A DNA stretch of 64,000 bases from Staphylococcus sp. IVB6181 (GTDB lineage Bacteria; Bacillota; Bacilli; Staphylococcales; Staphylococcaceae): contig NZ_CP095096.1 in the NCBI RefSeq assembly GCF_025561445.1, positions 1,901,822-1,965,821 on the forward strand, in the 5' to 3' direction. The notes beneath the pieces were generated by a model. It saw nothing but the letters and a program-made list of their open reading frames with translations, did no database searches and was not told the origin of the DNA. The translations under genes and the position numbers were made by a program. Below are positions 47,952-58,018 of this stretch, piece after piece; within the stretch, counting starts at the first letter, position 1; every line of letters begins with the position of its first letter.

Positions 47952-48392
47952 TTATGCATGTACTTGGCATTGGCAGCTGCCGCCTGTACTGCAGCCGTGC
48001 ATATCCGTTCTGAAGAAAGGATTGCCGACTTCGATTTTAACGTTATCTGAAATAGAAGTTGCGATGATTGTAATCACTTCATCTACCAAATTTTGAAGTT
48101 CTACTTCCTTTTGTTTATAGGCCATGACAGATGGCACCATTTCGTAATCACGTTTGCTTTTTCTTGTTGCACGCGATACCGTTTGATAATCTGGATGATA
48201 TTTGCCGAAACGCATCACTTCATCATATTGCACTTTGTTTTTCATAAACGTTTGATAATGTGCTTGTGCTGTTTCGTCTTCATTCATCTCTTGTCGTGCC
48301 AGACGATAAGCATGATAAATGTCAGACTGCAAAATCATATCGCTCACTGCATCTACATGGTCTAAAACATCAATGACTTCAGTATTTATCAT
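47952..48392 (-). CDS. ricF: YlbF/RicF family protein
   Basis: RicF (YlbF) is one of three subunits of the Y-complex (RicA/RicF/RicT), which directs RNase Y to certain mRNAs and carries Fe-S clusters. The 146-residue helical protein (ATG at 48392 behind AAGGTGA) ends with a cysteine-rich tail, CSTGGSCQCQVHA, as in the B. subtilis protein, where these cysteines take part in cluster binding. It lies between the CAP-domain gene and the GDPD gene. Its partners are not in this window. Confidence 0.88.
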   Translation of the reverse strand: MINTEVIDVLDHVDAVSDMILQSDIYHAYRLARQEMNEDETAQAHYQTFMKNKVQYDEVMRFGKYHPDYQTVSRATRKSKRDYEMVPSVMAYKQKEVELQNLVDEVITIIATSISDNVKIEVGNPFFRTDMHGCSTGGSCQCQVHA

Positions 48393-48407
48393 TCGTGTCA
48401 CCTTCCA

Positions 48408-49448
48408 TCATTCTTCAATAAAGATTAATGTATAATAACCATCCATGACGTCTCCGCCCATTTCAGTATACTGTGTATTCAAGATTCTTGAACGATGTAT
48501 ATCCGAGTTCAGCCAACTGTGCAGCAAGGTCGGTACATCATTAAAGTCATATCCGACGTTTTGGCCAACAGATTTGAACTTGATATCTCTATCATCTAAT
48601 TGTTGTTTTAAAGCACCTTCTGTAAATTCAACATTCTTATTATTAGTACTTTCATATAAGTTTACTGAAGCAATATGACTTAAATCATTATTGACTTTAA
48701 ACGGTTTTAATCCTTTTAAGTGACGGATTTGGTTTGTCACTTCGTATAACGTCATCAATTGGTTTACGTTTTGTTCATACGGCACATTTTTATGTTTGTT
48801 TTCAATTGTCTTTTCATCTGAAGACTTCGTCATTTGATAAGGATTAAACATTACCAGCGCTTCTGCGTCTAAGAAACGTACACCTACAACTTTATTGGTT
48901 TGCTGATCAATGTAAACTTGGGCGTAAGTATTGCCGTATTTTATCAGCATTTGTGTTTTCATATCTTCATCTGAAAGTTCTAAATCATATTGTTTACCAT
49001 TTGCGTTGACTGTAGGTTCAGGGTTGATGCTCGTATTTTCAAAAATACTAGAAGCGTCTTCTGAGATTTTAATCGGTTCGATATCTGCTTTAGTACCTGT
49101 CGCATAGACCGATTTAATAATATTGTTTTTAGTCGTCACAATATAATATTGGTTGTTTTCTCTGAATACATAGTTCTTATAGTCATCATAATATTCATAA
49201 ACACGGTCAGCTTGACCGAATTTTTTAGTTAAACCGCTAATATCATTATTCACCCAAGTCCCGATACCTGATTTAGGTTTCGGATTCTCTGCTTGTTCTA
49301 CTTTCTTTTGTGTTTGTTCAGTTTTCGTCGGCGTTTTCTTGTTCGGATTTTCTAACACATCGAATTTCAGCCGAGGCGAATAAAATAAATAGATAAGAAA
49401 AGTTATGAGGAGCAGCACTCCTACCACTTTAATAATTAAGTTCCTCAT
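48408..49448 (-). CDS. Membrane-anchored CAP-domain protein (YlbC-like)
   Basis: A 346-residue exported protein. One membrane segment at about residues 6-25 anchors a Lys/Thr-rich linker (to about 60). A CAP-associated N-terminal domain (GKQYDLELSDEDMKTQMLIKYG is visible across residues 148-170) follows, and then a C-terminal CAP/SCP-type domain with HIASVNLYESTNN, VGQNVGYDFND and HSWLNSDIHRSRIL. Such proteins occur beside ylbF in B. subtilis (ylbC). The function is unknown. It ends 15 bp before ricF. Confidence 0.88.
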   Translation of the reverse strand: MRNLIIKVVGVLLLITFLIYLFYSPRLKFDVLENPNKKTPTKTEQTQKKVEQAENPKPKSGIGTWVNNDISGLTKKFGQADRVYEYYDDYKNYVFRENNQYYIVTTKNNIIKSVYATGTKADIEPIKISEDASSIFENTSINPEPTVNANGKQYDLELSDEDMKTQMLIKYGNTYAQVYIDQQTNKVVGVRFLDAEALVMFNPYQMTKSSDEKTIENKHKNVPYEQNVNQLMTLYEVTNQIRHLKGLKPFKVNNDLSHIASVNLYESTNNKNVEFTEGALKQQLDDRDIKFKSVGQNVGYDFNDVPTLLHSWLNSDIHRSRILNTQYTEMGGDVMDGYYTLIFIEE

Positions 49449-49524
49449 TCTCCGCCCACCTCAATGTTAAGTAATTATCATTGTACACGTTTCACACGTG
49501 CACTCGCAAGGATTGTATGCTAAT

Positions 49525-49567
49525 TAAAAACATCGACTAACAACAAAACGTTATCAGTCGATGTTTA
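49525..49567 (-). terminator. Terminator of ctaB-ctaM
   Basis: AAACATCGACT / AGTCGATGTTT is an 11-bp stem around a 17-base loop; on the minus strand TTTTTAATTA follows. Confidence 0.82.
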
Positions 49568-49571
49568 ATGT

Positions 49572-50033
49572 TTAAAAGCCGAAAGTAGCTTTGAATAATG
49601 AAGTTGTTTCTCCGCCAGGATACATAACATATAACAAGATGTATACGATGATTCCTGTGAAAGCTGTAAAAATCCAAATAATTGCAGCCCAAGGGCCCAC
49701 TTTTCTGTGGAGATTAAATTTATCTTTGAATGCTGTAATGATTTGGAATAATCCCATTAATCCGCCCACTGTCGATAATGCAATGTGGAAGATTAAGAAG
49801 AAATGATAGTAACCTTTCAACCATGCGGGACCGCCGAATGCGGTATTCCCGATAAAGAATGTTCTGCTCGCATAAATTACGAAGAATGTTAAAGCAAAGA
49901 AAGCAGCTGTTAACATGACTTTTTTATGCGCTTCAATTTTACGTTTTTTAATCAAGTACCACCCAACAATAACAAGCGCTGCACAGATTTGAATACAGCT
50001 GGTACTTATTGTCGGCAATATAGGTAGACTCAT
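49572..50033 (-). CDS. ctaM: DUF420 family membrane protein (CtaM-like)
   Basis: A 153-residue integral membrane protein with four hydrophobic segments (about 9-24, 41-60, 74-98, 115-137). The conserved histidines include KGYYHFFLIFHIALS and the central FNLHRKVG. Proteins of this DUF420 type next to ctaB are called CtaM in S. aureus and are needed for the aa3 menaquinol oxidase. The assignment here rests on family and on position 25 bp after ctaB. The chosen ATG at 50033 has AGGATGAG upstream. Confidence 0.8.
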   Translation of the reverse strand: MSLPILPTISTSCIQICAALVIVGWYLIKKRKIEAHKKVMLTAAFFALTFFVIYASRTFFIGNTAFGGPAWLKGYYHFFLIFHIALSTVGGLMGLFQIITAFKDKFNLHRKVGPWAAIIWIFTAFTGIIVYILLYVMYPGGETTSLFKATFGF

Positions 50034-50058
50034 AAATCTCATCCTATCTTCAATTTAT

Positions 50059-50970
50059 TTAAATCATATTGATTAAAGAAATTACTACTGCTAAAGCAAA
50101 GAATAGCACTAAGTAGTTAAGTGAGTAAACAAACATTAAAGTAGTCCATTTCTTTTGATTGAAGTTCTTCTTGAAGCTTGTTAATCCAAGATAAATCCAA
50201 CCTAAGTTAAGAAGTGTTGCCAATACAACGAACACCGTGCCTAAGTTTGTAAGCAATAATGGTAAAGGCAATAATGCGATTAACCATACAAACATGCCTA
50301 CTCTTGTACGGTTAAAGCCTTTAACCGATGGAAGCATAGGTATTTTTGCTAACGAATATTCGTCTTGGCGTTTAATTGCTAATGCATAGAAATGAATCGG
50401 CTGCCAACAAAATACAACTAAGAATAATGCGATTGCTGTTAAGCTGAGTTGTCCCTCAATCGCTGTCCATCCGATTAGCGGCGGTACAGCACCAGGAAAG
50501 CTCCCGATAACAGTATTCCAAGTAGTATGGCGTTTAGACCAGATTGAGTAAAATGAGACATAACCGATAATCCCCATTAAACCGATAACACCTGATGGTA
50601 TGTTTAAGATGAATAATAAAATTTCACCTAGTACCATCATTCCAAAACTTAAAATCAATAAATTTTTATTTGAAATTCTGTCATTGACTGTTGGTCTTGA
50701 CTGTTTGCTCGGCATGATGCGGTCAATATCTTGGTCATAATAGTTATTGAGTGCACATGCGCCCCCCATAATGAGTGTTGAACCAATCATCATTAACAGA
50801 ATTTGCGGCAGAGATGATAGGAAGGAATGATTCGCTAATGCAATCGCCAGCCATGATCCTGTAAACGTAGGAATTAAGTTCCCCTGAACCAGCCCCATTT
50901 TAATAATTGCTTTCAGTTCTTTAAGGGTTACACGGCTCGAGCTTGTCGACAAAGTGTGTCCTTTATCCAT
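50059..50970 (-). CDS. ctaB: Protohaem IX farnesyltransferase (haem O synthase)
   Basis: CtaB adds the farnesyl group to haem B, making haem O for cytochrome oxidases. The ATG at 50970 behind AAGGAGG gives the usual 303 residues; a longer frame to 51075 reads through the promoter region. The UbiA-family polyprenyl-diphosphate site is [15 protein letters not shown] at about residue 80, and a second acidic region [15 protein letters not shown] lies near residue 205. Several membrane helices are present. It is divergent from ctaA, whose product uses haem O. Confidence 0.96.
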   Translation of the reverse strand: MDKGHTLSTSSSRVTLKELKAIIKMGLVQGNLIPTFTGSWLAIALANHSFLSSLPQILLMMIGSTLIMGGACALNNYYDQDIDRIMPSKQSRPTVNDRISNKNLLILSFGMMVLGEILLFILNIPSGVIGLMGIIGYVSFYSIWSKRHTTWNTVIGSFPGAVPPLIGWTAIEGQLSLTAIALFLVVFCWQPIHFYALAIKRQDEYSLAKIPMLPSVKGFNRTRVGMFVWLIALLPLPLLLTNLGTVFVVLATLLNLGWIYLGLTSFKKNFNQKKWTTLMFVYSLNYLVLFFALAVVISLINMI

Positions 50971-51046
50971 AATGCCCCTCCTTAAAATATTCATATAATA
51001 CAATGATATAGCAAAAAGTAATAATTGACTAGATGAAATAAGACAA

Positions 51047-51150
51047 ATTTGTGACACTTTAGCGACAACAACCATTTCAATAAATCGTCAATTTTGTGAC
51101 ACATTTTCAATCTACTTACTATTAAAATTCTAGGGTATTATTGATATAAT
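51047..51150. promoter_or_regulatory. Divergent ctaB/ctaA promoter region with repeated TTTGTGACAC
   Basis: TTTGTGACAC occurs twice in the same orientation (51048-51057 and 51093-51102), 45 bp apart. The segment TTGTGA is also the half-site of Rex. A TATAAT at 51145-51150 is a good -10 for ctaA, whose leader would then be about 120 bases long. Redox control by SrrA or Rex is plausible for haem A synthesis but not shown by the sequence. Confidence 0.5.
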
Positions 51151-51275
51151 GTTTATAAATATTACAAAATATCGAATGACAACTAGGCTTGAGGTGCGGA
51201 AAATACGATAATCTCTACTTATCGTTCCCATTCTCTGCCTTTATCTATGTCAATCAATCAGTGGGGTGTTTTACA

Positions 51276-52193
51276 TTGTTTAAGAAACGTAACCTTAAAT
51301 GGTTAGCAGTTCTCGCAACGATTATTATGGCATGGGTTCAATTAGGAGGCGCACTTGTTACTAAAACAGGTTCAGCAAACGGCTGCGGTTCATCATGGCC
51401 GTTATGCCACGGTGCATTCTTGCCGCAAAACCTTCCAATCGATACCATCATCGAACTCAGCCACCGTGCTACATCATTATTATCATTAATCGTTGTTTTA
51501 TGGCTTGTCATTACAGCTTGGAAAAACATCGGGTATATCAAAGAAGTAAAACCTTTAGCAATTATCAGTGTCGGTTTCTTGCTGATCCAAGCACTAGTCG
51601 GCGCAGCTGCAGTACTTTGGCAGCAAAATGATTATGTACTTGCGTTGCACTTCGGGATTTCATTAATCAGTTTCTCATCTGTCTTCGTACTTACACTTAT
51701 CATTTTCGATGTCGATAAAAAATACGAAGCGAATAAAGTGCACATCGACCATAAACTTAGAATCTATACATGGACAATGGCCATTTGTTTATACGTTGGT
51801 ATTTACACAGGTGCCCTTGTACGTCATACCGATTCTTCATTAGCCTATGGTTCTTGGCCATTACCGTTCGCAGACTTGATTCCGCATACTGAACAAGACT
51901 GGGTACAACTTGCACACAGACTCTTAGCTCTTGTCGCAAGTATCAGTGTCTTCCTCGCATTCAACTATGCGATCAGACATTACCATGAAAACCGTACAAT
52001 TCGTTATGGTTACACAGCCGCATTATTATTAATCGTGCTTCAAATTGTGACTGGCGCATTATCCATCTTCACAGGTGTTAATTTATTAGTCGCATTATTA
52101 CACGCATTGATTATCACATTTGAATTCGGTTTAATCGCCTACTTCATCTTATTAATGCTGCGAACAAGACGTGCAGAAAAAGCAAATCAATAA
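51276..52193 (+). CDS. ctaA: Haem A synthase CtaA
   Basis: CtaA oxidises haem O to haem A for the aa3 oxidase. The TTG at 51276 behind GGGGTG gives 305 residues beginning [15 protein letters not shown], as in orthologues; upstream in-frame codons are not supported. Eight hydrophobic segments are visible. The first extracellular loop carries the conserved cysteine pair CGSSWPLC and ELSHR; the second half repeats the pattern (GSWPLPF, LAHRLLA). It diverges from ctaB. Confidence 0.95.
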   Translation: MFKKRNLKWLAVLATIIMAWVQLGGALVTKTGSANGCGSSWPLCHGAFLPQNLPIDTIIELSHRATSLLSLIVVLWLVITAWKNIGYIKEVKPLAIISVGFLLIQALVGAAAVLWQQNDYVLALHFGISLISFSSVFVLTLIIFDVDKKYEANKVHIDHKLRIYTWTMAICLYVGIYTGALVRHTDSSLAYGSWPLPFADLIPHTEQDWVQLAHRLLALVASISVFLAFNYAIRHYHENRTIRYGYTAALLLIVLQIVTGALSIFTGVNLLVALLHALIITFEFGLIAYFILLMLRTRRAEKANQ

Positions 52194-52205
52194 TATATTC
52201 AATGC

Positions 52206-52237
52206 ATCCGTTCATCTTATTGGTGAGCGGATTTTTT
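52206..52237 (+). terminator. Terminator of ctaA
   Basis: ATCCGTTCA / TGAGCGGAT (one G-T position) with a 9-base loop, followed by TTTTTTA on the plus strand. Confidence 0.85.
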
Positions 52238-52247
52238 ACGCATACAG

Positions 52248-52285
52248 AGAAAAAAGATGCCCTGCGCTGATACGCAAGACATCTT
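52248..52285 (-). terminator. Terminator of pycA
   Basis: On the minus strand AAGATGTCTTGCG pairs with CGCAGGGCATCTT (imperfect centre), followed by TTTTCTC; it lies 10 bp after the pycA stop. Confidence 0.85.
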
Positions 52286-52294
52286 AATCAATGA

Positions 52295-55200
52295 TTATTC
52301 ATCTTTTTCAAGTTCTACTAATAAATCTCCAGTTTGAATGCCTTCGCCATTTGTGACAGTGACTTGTTTCACTGTACCGCTGAATGGCGCTTGGACTGTT
52401 GTTTCCATTTTCATTGCTTCAGTGATTAACAGTGCTTGACCGCTGTCTACATGGTCGCCTACTGCTACTTTCACTTCTGAAACTGTACCAGGCATTTGTG
52501 CACCGATATGGTTCGGATTAGATTTATCTGCTTTTGGTTTTACAGTTTCATTTGTTTTAACATTTTCATCTTGGATTTTAATTTGTCGTGTTTGACCGTT
52601 CATGATGAAGAAGATCGTTCTGACACCTTTTTCATCCGGTTCAGTAATCGCTTCTAAAGTTATAATCAGTGTTTTACCTTTATCAATTTCAACTTCCACT
52701 GTTTCTCCGACTTGCATACCGAAGAAGAACGTTGGTGTATCTAATAAAGAGACATTGCCGAATTGTTCTTTTGTCGCAATATATTGTTCGTATACTTTCG
52801 GATAAATCGCATAACTGATTAAATCTTGTTCAGTAACAGGTTTATCTTGTTTTTCTTGAAGTTCTTTGCGCAATGCTTCGAAATCAATCGCTTCAAGATA
52901 TTCGCCAGGACGTTCAGTTAAAGGTGTTTGACCTTTCAATACAACTTTTTGAAGTTCTTTATTGAAGCCGTCAGTCGGTTGGCCGATTTCACCTTTAAAG
53001 AATGATACCACTGATTCTGGGAAATCAAGTTTATAACCGTCGCGTAAAACATCTTCTTCATTCAAGTCGTTTTGAACCATGTATAATGCCATGTCTCCAA
53101 CTACTTTAGAAGATGGTGTTACTTTAACAATATCGCCGAATAAGAAGTTGACACGGCGGTACATATCTTTCACTTCGTGGAATCGGTTGCCAAGGCCTAA
53201 ACTTTTCGCTTGTTGGTTTAAGTTAGAGTATTGTCCGCCAGGCATTTCGTATTGATAAATCTCTGTATTCGGAGATTTGAAATCACTTTCGAAATCGCTA
53301 TAGTAATGACGGACTGTATCCCAATATTGTCCTAAACGCTCTAAGCCGTTGATATTGGCACGTGCATCACGTCCAAAGCCGTTTAATGCATAATACAATG
53401 AGTTGGCACTAGGCTGACTTGTTAAGCCGCTCATAGAAGATACTGCAGTATCGATTACATCGACACCTGCATCAGCTGCTTGTTTATAAGTTAAGATACC
53501 GTTACCGCTTGTATCATGTGTATGCAAGTGGATAGGAATATTAACTGCTGCTTTTAATTCTCCTACTAATTCATAAGCTGCTTTAGGTTTTAGTAATCCG
53601 GCCATATCTTTGATGGCTAGAATATGGAAACCTTCACGCTCTAATTCTTTCGCAAGGTTCACATAGTATTCCAATGTGTAAATGTTTGAACGCTGCGGAT
53701 CTAAAATGTCGCCTGTATAACAAATTGTACCTTCAGAGATTTTACCTGCTTCTTGTACCGCTTCATTCGCAACTTTCATTTGATCTAACCAGTTCAATGA
53801 GTCAAAGATACGGAAGACATCAATACCTGCATCGGCACTTTCTTGCACGAATTTTTTAATGACATTATCCGGATAGTTTTTATAACCTACTGCGTTAGAA
53901 GCACGTAATAACATTTGGAATAAAATATTAGGAATAGCTTTTCGCATTTTCTCTAATCTTTCCCAAGGATTTTCTTTTAAGAAGTTATACGCAACATCAA
54001 ATGTAGCACCGCCCCACATTTCTAATGAGAACGCATCTTGCAAGATTTCTGCTGTTTCAGACGCAATCGCAAGCATGTCATTAGTACGCACACGAGTCGC
54101 AAGCAATGATTGGTGCGCATCACGGAATGTTGTATCTGTAATCAACACATCATCTTGTTTCAATAACCAATCCGCTACTGCTTTAGGTCCTTGTTCATCC
54201 AAGATTTGTTTTGTACCTCTTAATTGATTGATTTTGTTTTGAGGCACACGCTCAATATGCGGACGCTCAAATTCAGGTTTCGGACGTTTTTCAACATTCG
54301 GGAAACCATTGATTGTCACATTACCGATATATTCCAATGTTTTCGTACCACGGTCTTGTGTCGGTTTGATATCGAAGAGTTCAGGAGTTTCTTCGATAAA
54401 TTTCGTTGTGTAGTCGCCTTCTTGGAATTGTTTGTTTCTGATTACATTGATTAAGAATGGAATATTCGTTTTAACACCGCGAATACGCATTTCTCTCAAA
54501 GAACGATCCATCTTTTCAATTGTTTGTTTAAACGTTAAAGCGTGTGTAGACAATTTAACTAATAACGAGTCATAGTAAGGTGAAATTTCTGCACCTTGGA
54601 ATCCGTCACCTGCATCTAAACGGACACCGAAACCGCCGCTTGAGCGATAAGCAATAATATGGCCTGTATCAGGCATAAAGTCGTTTGTCGGATCTTCTGT
54701 TGTGATACGGCATTGGATTGCATAACCTAAAGTATGAATGTCCTCTTGATACGGAATACCGATTTCATCACCGAATAATGATTCGCCGTCAGCCACAAGA
54801 ATTTGAGACTTCACAATATCAATACCAGTAATCATTTCAGTAATAGTATGTTCCACTTGTACACGAGGGTTGACTTCAATAAAGAAGAACTCATTGCCGG
54901 ATACTAAGAACTCGACTGTACCCGCATTCACATAACCTACATTATTCATTAATTGCAGCGCTGCATCGCAAATACGCTGACGAAGTTCTGGGTCCATTCC
55001 TACAGAAGGTGCAACTTCTACTACTTTTTGGTGACGGCGCTGTACAGAACAATCACGTTCATAAAGATGCACAATATTGCCGTGTGCGTCACCGATGACT
55101 TGCACTTCGATATGTTTTGGTTCGTTAATATACTTTTCAATATAAACTTCACTGTTGCCGAATGATTTTTGTGCTTCAGATTTCGCACGTGAAAAAGCTT

Positions 55201-55744
55201 CTTCTAATTCTGATTCCTCATTCACGATACGCATACCTTTACCACCGCCGCCGCTAGTGGCTTTAATCATTAACGGATAACCAGCTTCTTTCGCAAAATC
55301 AGCTGCTTTATGATAATCCTCAATCGGTCCGTCTGTACCAGGGATAACAGGCAAGCCCGCTTTAATTGCTGTTGCACGTGCTTTGACTTTATCACCGAAC
55401 ATATCTAAATGTTTTAATTCTGGTCCGATAAAGATAATGCCTTCTTCTTCACAACGTTCTGCGAAGGTTTCATTCTCACTTAAGAATCCATATCCTGGAT
55501 GAATCGCATCTACTCCTGCATTTTTAGCCACTTCAATAATACGTTCAATATTCAAATAGCTGTCTGCCGGTCCTAAATCTTCACCGACCAAATAAGATTC
55601 ATCTGCTTTGTTTCTATGTAATGAACCCTTGTCCTCATTCGAATAAATCGCTACTGTTTTAATATTTAATTCAGTGGCTGCACGGAAAATACGAATTGCG
55701 ATTTCACCGCGGTTTGCTACCATTAATTTATTAATCTTCTTCAA
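52295..55744 (-). CDS. pycA: Pyruvate carboxylase
   Basis: Pyruvate carboxylase converts pyruvate and bicarbonate to oxaloacetate with ATP and biotin, feeding the TCA cycle. The TTG at 55744 behind GGGGG gives 1149 residues. The biotin carboxylase domain (1 to about 455) has the GGGGKGMRI ATP loop and FIEVNPRVQVEHT. The carboxyltransferase TIM barrel (about 530-800) has TTFRDAHQSL and HLHTHDTSG metal-site histidines. The C-terminal biotinyl domain has the lysine in TEAMKMET near residue 1110. An extended -10 (TGGTATAAT, complement of 55802-55810) lies about 60 bp upstream. Confidence 0.97.
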   Translation of the reverse strand: MKKINKLMVANRGEIAIRIFRAATELNIKTVAIYSNEDKGSLHRNKADESYLVGEDLGPADSYLNIERIIEVAKNAGVDAIHPGYGFLSENETFAERCEEEGIIFIGPELKHLDMFGDKVKARATAIKAGLPVIPGTDGPIEDYHKAADFAKEAGYPLMIKATSGGGGKGMRIVNEESELEEAFSRAKSEAQKSFGNSEVYIEKYINEPKHIEVQVIGDAHGNIVHLYERDCSVQRRHQKVVEVAPSVGMDPELRQRICDAALQLMNNVGYVNAGTVEFLVSGNEFFFIEVNPRVQVEHTITEMITGIDIVKSQILVADGESLFGDEIGIPYQEDIHTLGYAIQCRITTEDPTNDFMPDTGHIIAYRSSGGFGVRLDAGDGFQGAEISPYYDSLLVKLSTHALTFKQTIEKMDRSLREMRIRGVKTNIPFLINVIRNKQFQEGDYTTKFIEETPELFDIKPTQDRGTKTLEYIGNVTINGFPNVEKRPKPEFERPHIERVPQNKINQLRGTKQILDEQGPKAVADWLLKQDDVLITDTTFRDAHQSLLATRVRTNDMLAIASETAEILQDAFSLEMWGGATFDVAYNFLKENPWERLEKMRKAIPNILFQMLLRASNAVGYKNYPDNVIKKFVQESADAGIDVFRIFDSLNWLDQMKVANEAVQEAGKISEGTICYTGDILDPQRSNIYTLEYYVNLAKELEREGFHILAIKDMAGLLKPKAAYELVGELKAAVNIPIHLHTHDTSGNGILTYKQAADAGVDVIDTAVSSMSGLTSQPSANSLYYALNGFGRDARANINGLERLGQYWDTVRHYYSDFESDFKSPNTEIYQYEMPGGQYSNLNQQAKSLGLGNRFHEVKDMYRRVNFLFGDIVKVTPSSKVVGDMALYMVQNDLNEEDVLRDGYKLDFPESVVSFFKGEIGQPTDGFNKELQKVVLKGQTPLTERPGEYLEAIDFEALRKELQEKQDKPVTEQDLISYAIYPKVYEQYIATKEQFGNVSLLDTPTFFFGMQVGETVEVEIDKGKTLIITLEAITEPDEKGVRTIFFIMNGQTRQIKIQDENVKTNETVKPKADKSNPNHIGAQMPGTVSEVKVAVGDHVDSGQALLITEAMKMETTVQAPFSGTVKQVTVTNGEGIQTGDLLVELEKDE

Positions 55745-56106
55745 GTGATCAACCCCCAAAAATCAATTATTAGAATTTTCTAAACCTTTGTTGTAAATTT
55801 TATTATACCAAAACACGAACATTGATGACAGTTAATTTCACAGCCCGTTCACAAAAATAAGCTTTGCTTTTTGTTTTCACAAAAGACTTTACTTAATTCT
55901 GCTTTTAAAACAATGTCTCATGCAGCGGTAATAATATGACTTATCTAAACATACAGATATTATATCATATTTTCTTATAACCAATCATAACTTTTGTTTA
56001 TATACTTCACTTAAAGCAATCATTTTAACTTAACTTTTAATTCTTAACATTGCTTGCACTCCACTCAGAAAATGTTTGTGTTTTTGTTAAGAAAACGTAA
56101 AAAGAT
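55745..56106. other. Gap between ftsW and pycA
   Basis: No gene on either strand. It holds the pycA promoter: on the minus strand TGGTATAAT (55802-55810) is an extended -10 with no strong -35. The rest is AT-rich with no hairpin or repeat that I can support. Confidence 0.6.
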
Positions 56107-56144
56107 ATAAAAAAGACCAAGAGATAGGAAATCTCTCGGTCCTG
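56107..56144 (-). terminator. Terminator of ftsW
   Basis: GACCGAGAGAT / ATCTCTTGGTC on the minus strand forms an 11-bp stem with one mismatch and a short loop, followed by TTTTTTA. Confidence 0.9.
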
Positions 56145-56148
56145 AATA

Positions 56149-57369
56149 TTAATATCTTCTTGGAATATCTATATGTCGCTGCTGTGCTGCTCTTTTTTCC
56201 ATTTTGATTTGTTTCGCCGTTATCAATAACAAGCCTAAGGCTATACTTAAACTGATCATTGAAGAACCGCCGAAACTGATAAACGGCAATGGTACCCCTG
56301 TTAACGGGATTAATGCTGAAATACCGCCTAAGTTAACGAAAGTTTGACTTCCGATATAACTAGCGATACCTACACAAACCAATTTATAAAAATATGACTG
56401 TGTTTGTGCAGCTAGCTGGAATGCTCTGTATACAATAAAGAACAAGAGGCCAAGTACAAAAAGACCGCCGATTAAGCCCAGCTCTTCACATATTACTGCG
56501 AATATAAAATCGGTATGCGGCTCTGGCAAGTAACCAAGTTTCATCACACTGTTGCCGATACCTTTACCAAATAATCCGCCATTGCCTATCGCCATTAATG
56601 AGTTGGAAATATGGTAACCTGTTCCGGATTCATAGTGGAACGGGTCTGTCATAATTCTAAAACGGGCAACCAAGTATGCGGGCAGCCAGCCTAATGCGGC
56701 AAATAAAATCAGCGAGGCGATACCGCCGGCTGCAATCAATCCGCCCCATTTCAGTATCGGTTTAACCCAGATACCTGCATAAAAGACTATAGACATAAAG
56801 ATAATCGTAATCAGCATGGTTTGCCCTACGTCACGCTGCAGCAATACTAAAAAGATACAGCCTATGATTAATAATATAGGTCCTAATATCACTTTAGAAT
56901 TGCTGAGCACTTTGGCACGCTTTTTGTTAATCATATACGGCAAATATAAAATGATTGCAATTTTCAACAGCTCAGACGCCTGCAAGTTCATAAAACCTAA
57001 GTTAATCCAGCTTTTTGAACCATTAATATTCTTACCTACAATCAAAGTTGCAAATAGTAATAAAAAGACGCCGATCATGACACCTTGCTGAACCTTTTTA
57101 TTCTGCAGAATTTTTACATTCATGAAAAAGGCCATAAAGAACACAATGAGGAAACTCATGATGACATACATTAATTGTCTCGTATAGAAATAAGTCCCAG
57201 ACACCGGTGTTCCGCCTGTCAATGTACCTTTCGTTGCTGCGACCATACTGGCACTGTAAACCATTACTAAGCCGATTAAACAGATCATAATATATGTAAT
57301 TACAAGCGGGTAATCGATATATCTTGCGTACTTCCCTACATGTCGAAAGAAAGCTTTTACGTTATTCAT
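56149..57369 (-). CDS. ftsW: SEDS-family peptidoglycan glycosyltransferase FtsW
   Basis: FtsW polymerises lipid II at the septum together with the class B PBP1 encoded at 4.4-6.6 kb. The 406 residues contain about ten membrane segments and the SEDS hallmarks: SWINLGFMNLQASELLKIA, QRDVGQTM, the FIFAVICEELGLIGG region and PLTGVPLPFISFGGSSM. Its place next to pycA is the same as in S. aureus FtsW. RodA has a different neighbourhood, which favours FtsW. The gene is preceded by the ylaN terminator and so has its own promoter. Confidence 0.94.
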   Translation of the reverse strand: MNNVKAFFRHVGKYARYIDYPLVITYIMICLIGLVMVYSASMVAATKGTLTGGTPVSGTYFYTRQLMYVIMSFLIVFFMAFFMNVKILQNKKVQQGVMIGVFLLLFATLIVGKNINGSKSWINLGFMNLQASELLKIAIILYLPYMINKKRAKVLSNSKVILGPILLIIGCIFLVLLQRDVGQTMLITIIFMSIVFYAGIWVKPILKWGGLIAAGGIASLILFAALGWLPAYLVARFRIMTDPFHYESGTGYHISNSLMAIGNGGLFGKGIGNSVMKLGYLPEPHTDFIFAVICEELGLIGGLFVLGLLFFIVYRAFQLAAQTQSYFYKLVCVGIASYIGSQTFVNLGGISALIPLTGVPLPFISFGGSSMISLSIALGLLLITAKQIKMEKRAAQQRHIDIPRRY

Positions 57370-57530
57370 TTATTAAATCATCCAATTCTAATATTTGAAG
57401 CAGTTTCAAATATTTTGCAGAGTTTGTTTAAGGTGCAATGACACCTTACTTCTTTTTCAACTTTCAAGATATCTTTATAAAACCATATTTTTAAGCGGTG
57501 TTGCAAGTAATTCTATAACGCTTTTTGAAA

Positions 57531-57579
57531 TAAAAAAGCGGCTGGAGATTCTATCAAACTCTGACAGAACTGCAGCCAC
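57531..57579 (-). terminator. Terminator of ylaN
   Basis: GTGGCTG (complement of 57573-57579) pairs with CAGCCGC (complement of 57538-57544), flanking a structured 28-base loop; TTTTTTATT follows on the minus strand. Confidence 0.78.
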
Positions 57580-57608
57580 TTCATACGTTTTTATCTGATG
57601 CCGTTGCT

Positions 57609-57884
57609 TTAAACGTTTGTGAATGCTTCGTGAAGTTTAGACAATTCTTTTTCAAGACGCAGCATAATTTCTTTGCCTTGTTCAATTTCAATAAGGCCTA
57701 AATTCGCTGCAAAGTCTACTTCTTTTTGCAAACCAAACATTTGTGTATCTAATACTTCTTCGTATAATGGACATTGCGGCAATGTTAAATTGTCCATTTG
57801 TACTTTGATTAATTTCAGAATACGCTCTGCATCTTTATTTAATTGGTCATATGCCGCGTTATTTATTGTGTTCGCTTTCGTCAT
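57609..57884 (-). CDS. ylaN: YlaN family protein (DUF1507)
   Basis: YlaN is a 91-residue helical protein found only in Firmicutes and linked with iron homeostasis through an effect on Fur. The sequence [32 protein letters not shown] is the family hallmark (spread over residues 34-65); [13 protein letters not shown] ends it. The length equals that of S. aureus YlaN. A Fur-like site upstream of sdhC in this window would fall within the same regulatory circuit, which is inference. Confidence 0.95.
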   Translation of the reverse strand: MTKANTINNAAYDQLNKDAERILKLIKVQMDNLTLPQCPLYEEVLDTQMFGLQKEVDFAANLGLIEIEQGKEIMLRLEKELSKLHEAFTNV

Positions 57885-58018
57885 GACATACTCCCCCTAT
57901 CATTTCTTGTCATATAAAAATTTTAGCTTACTCAATATCAAATTGCAAGTAAATTTCAATTCAGTATTTCTAATCTATGTTATCATAGACTCAGATAATA
58001 TAAAGGGGAGCGCATAAA

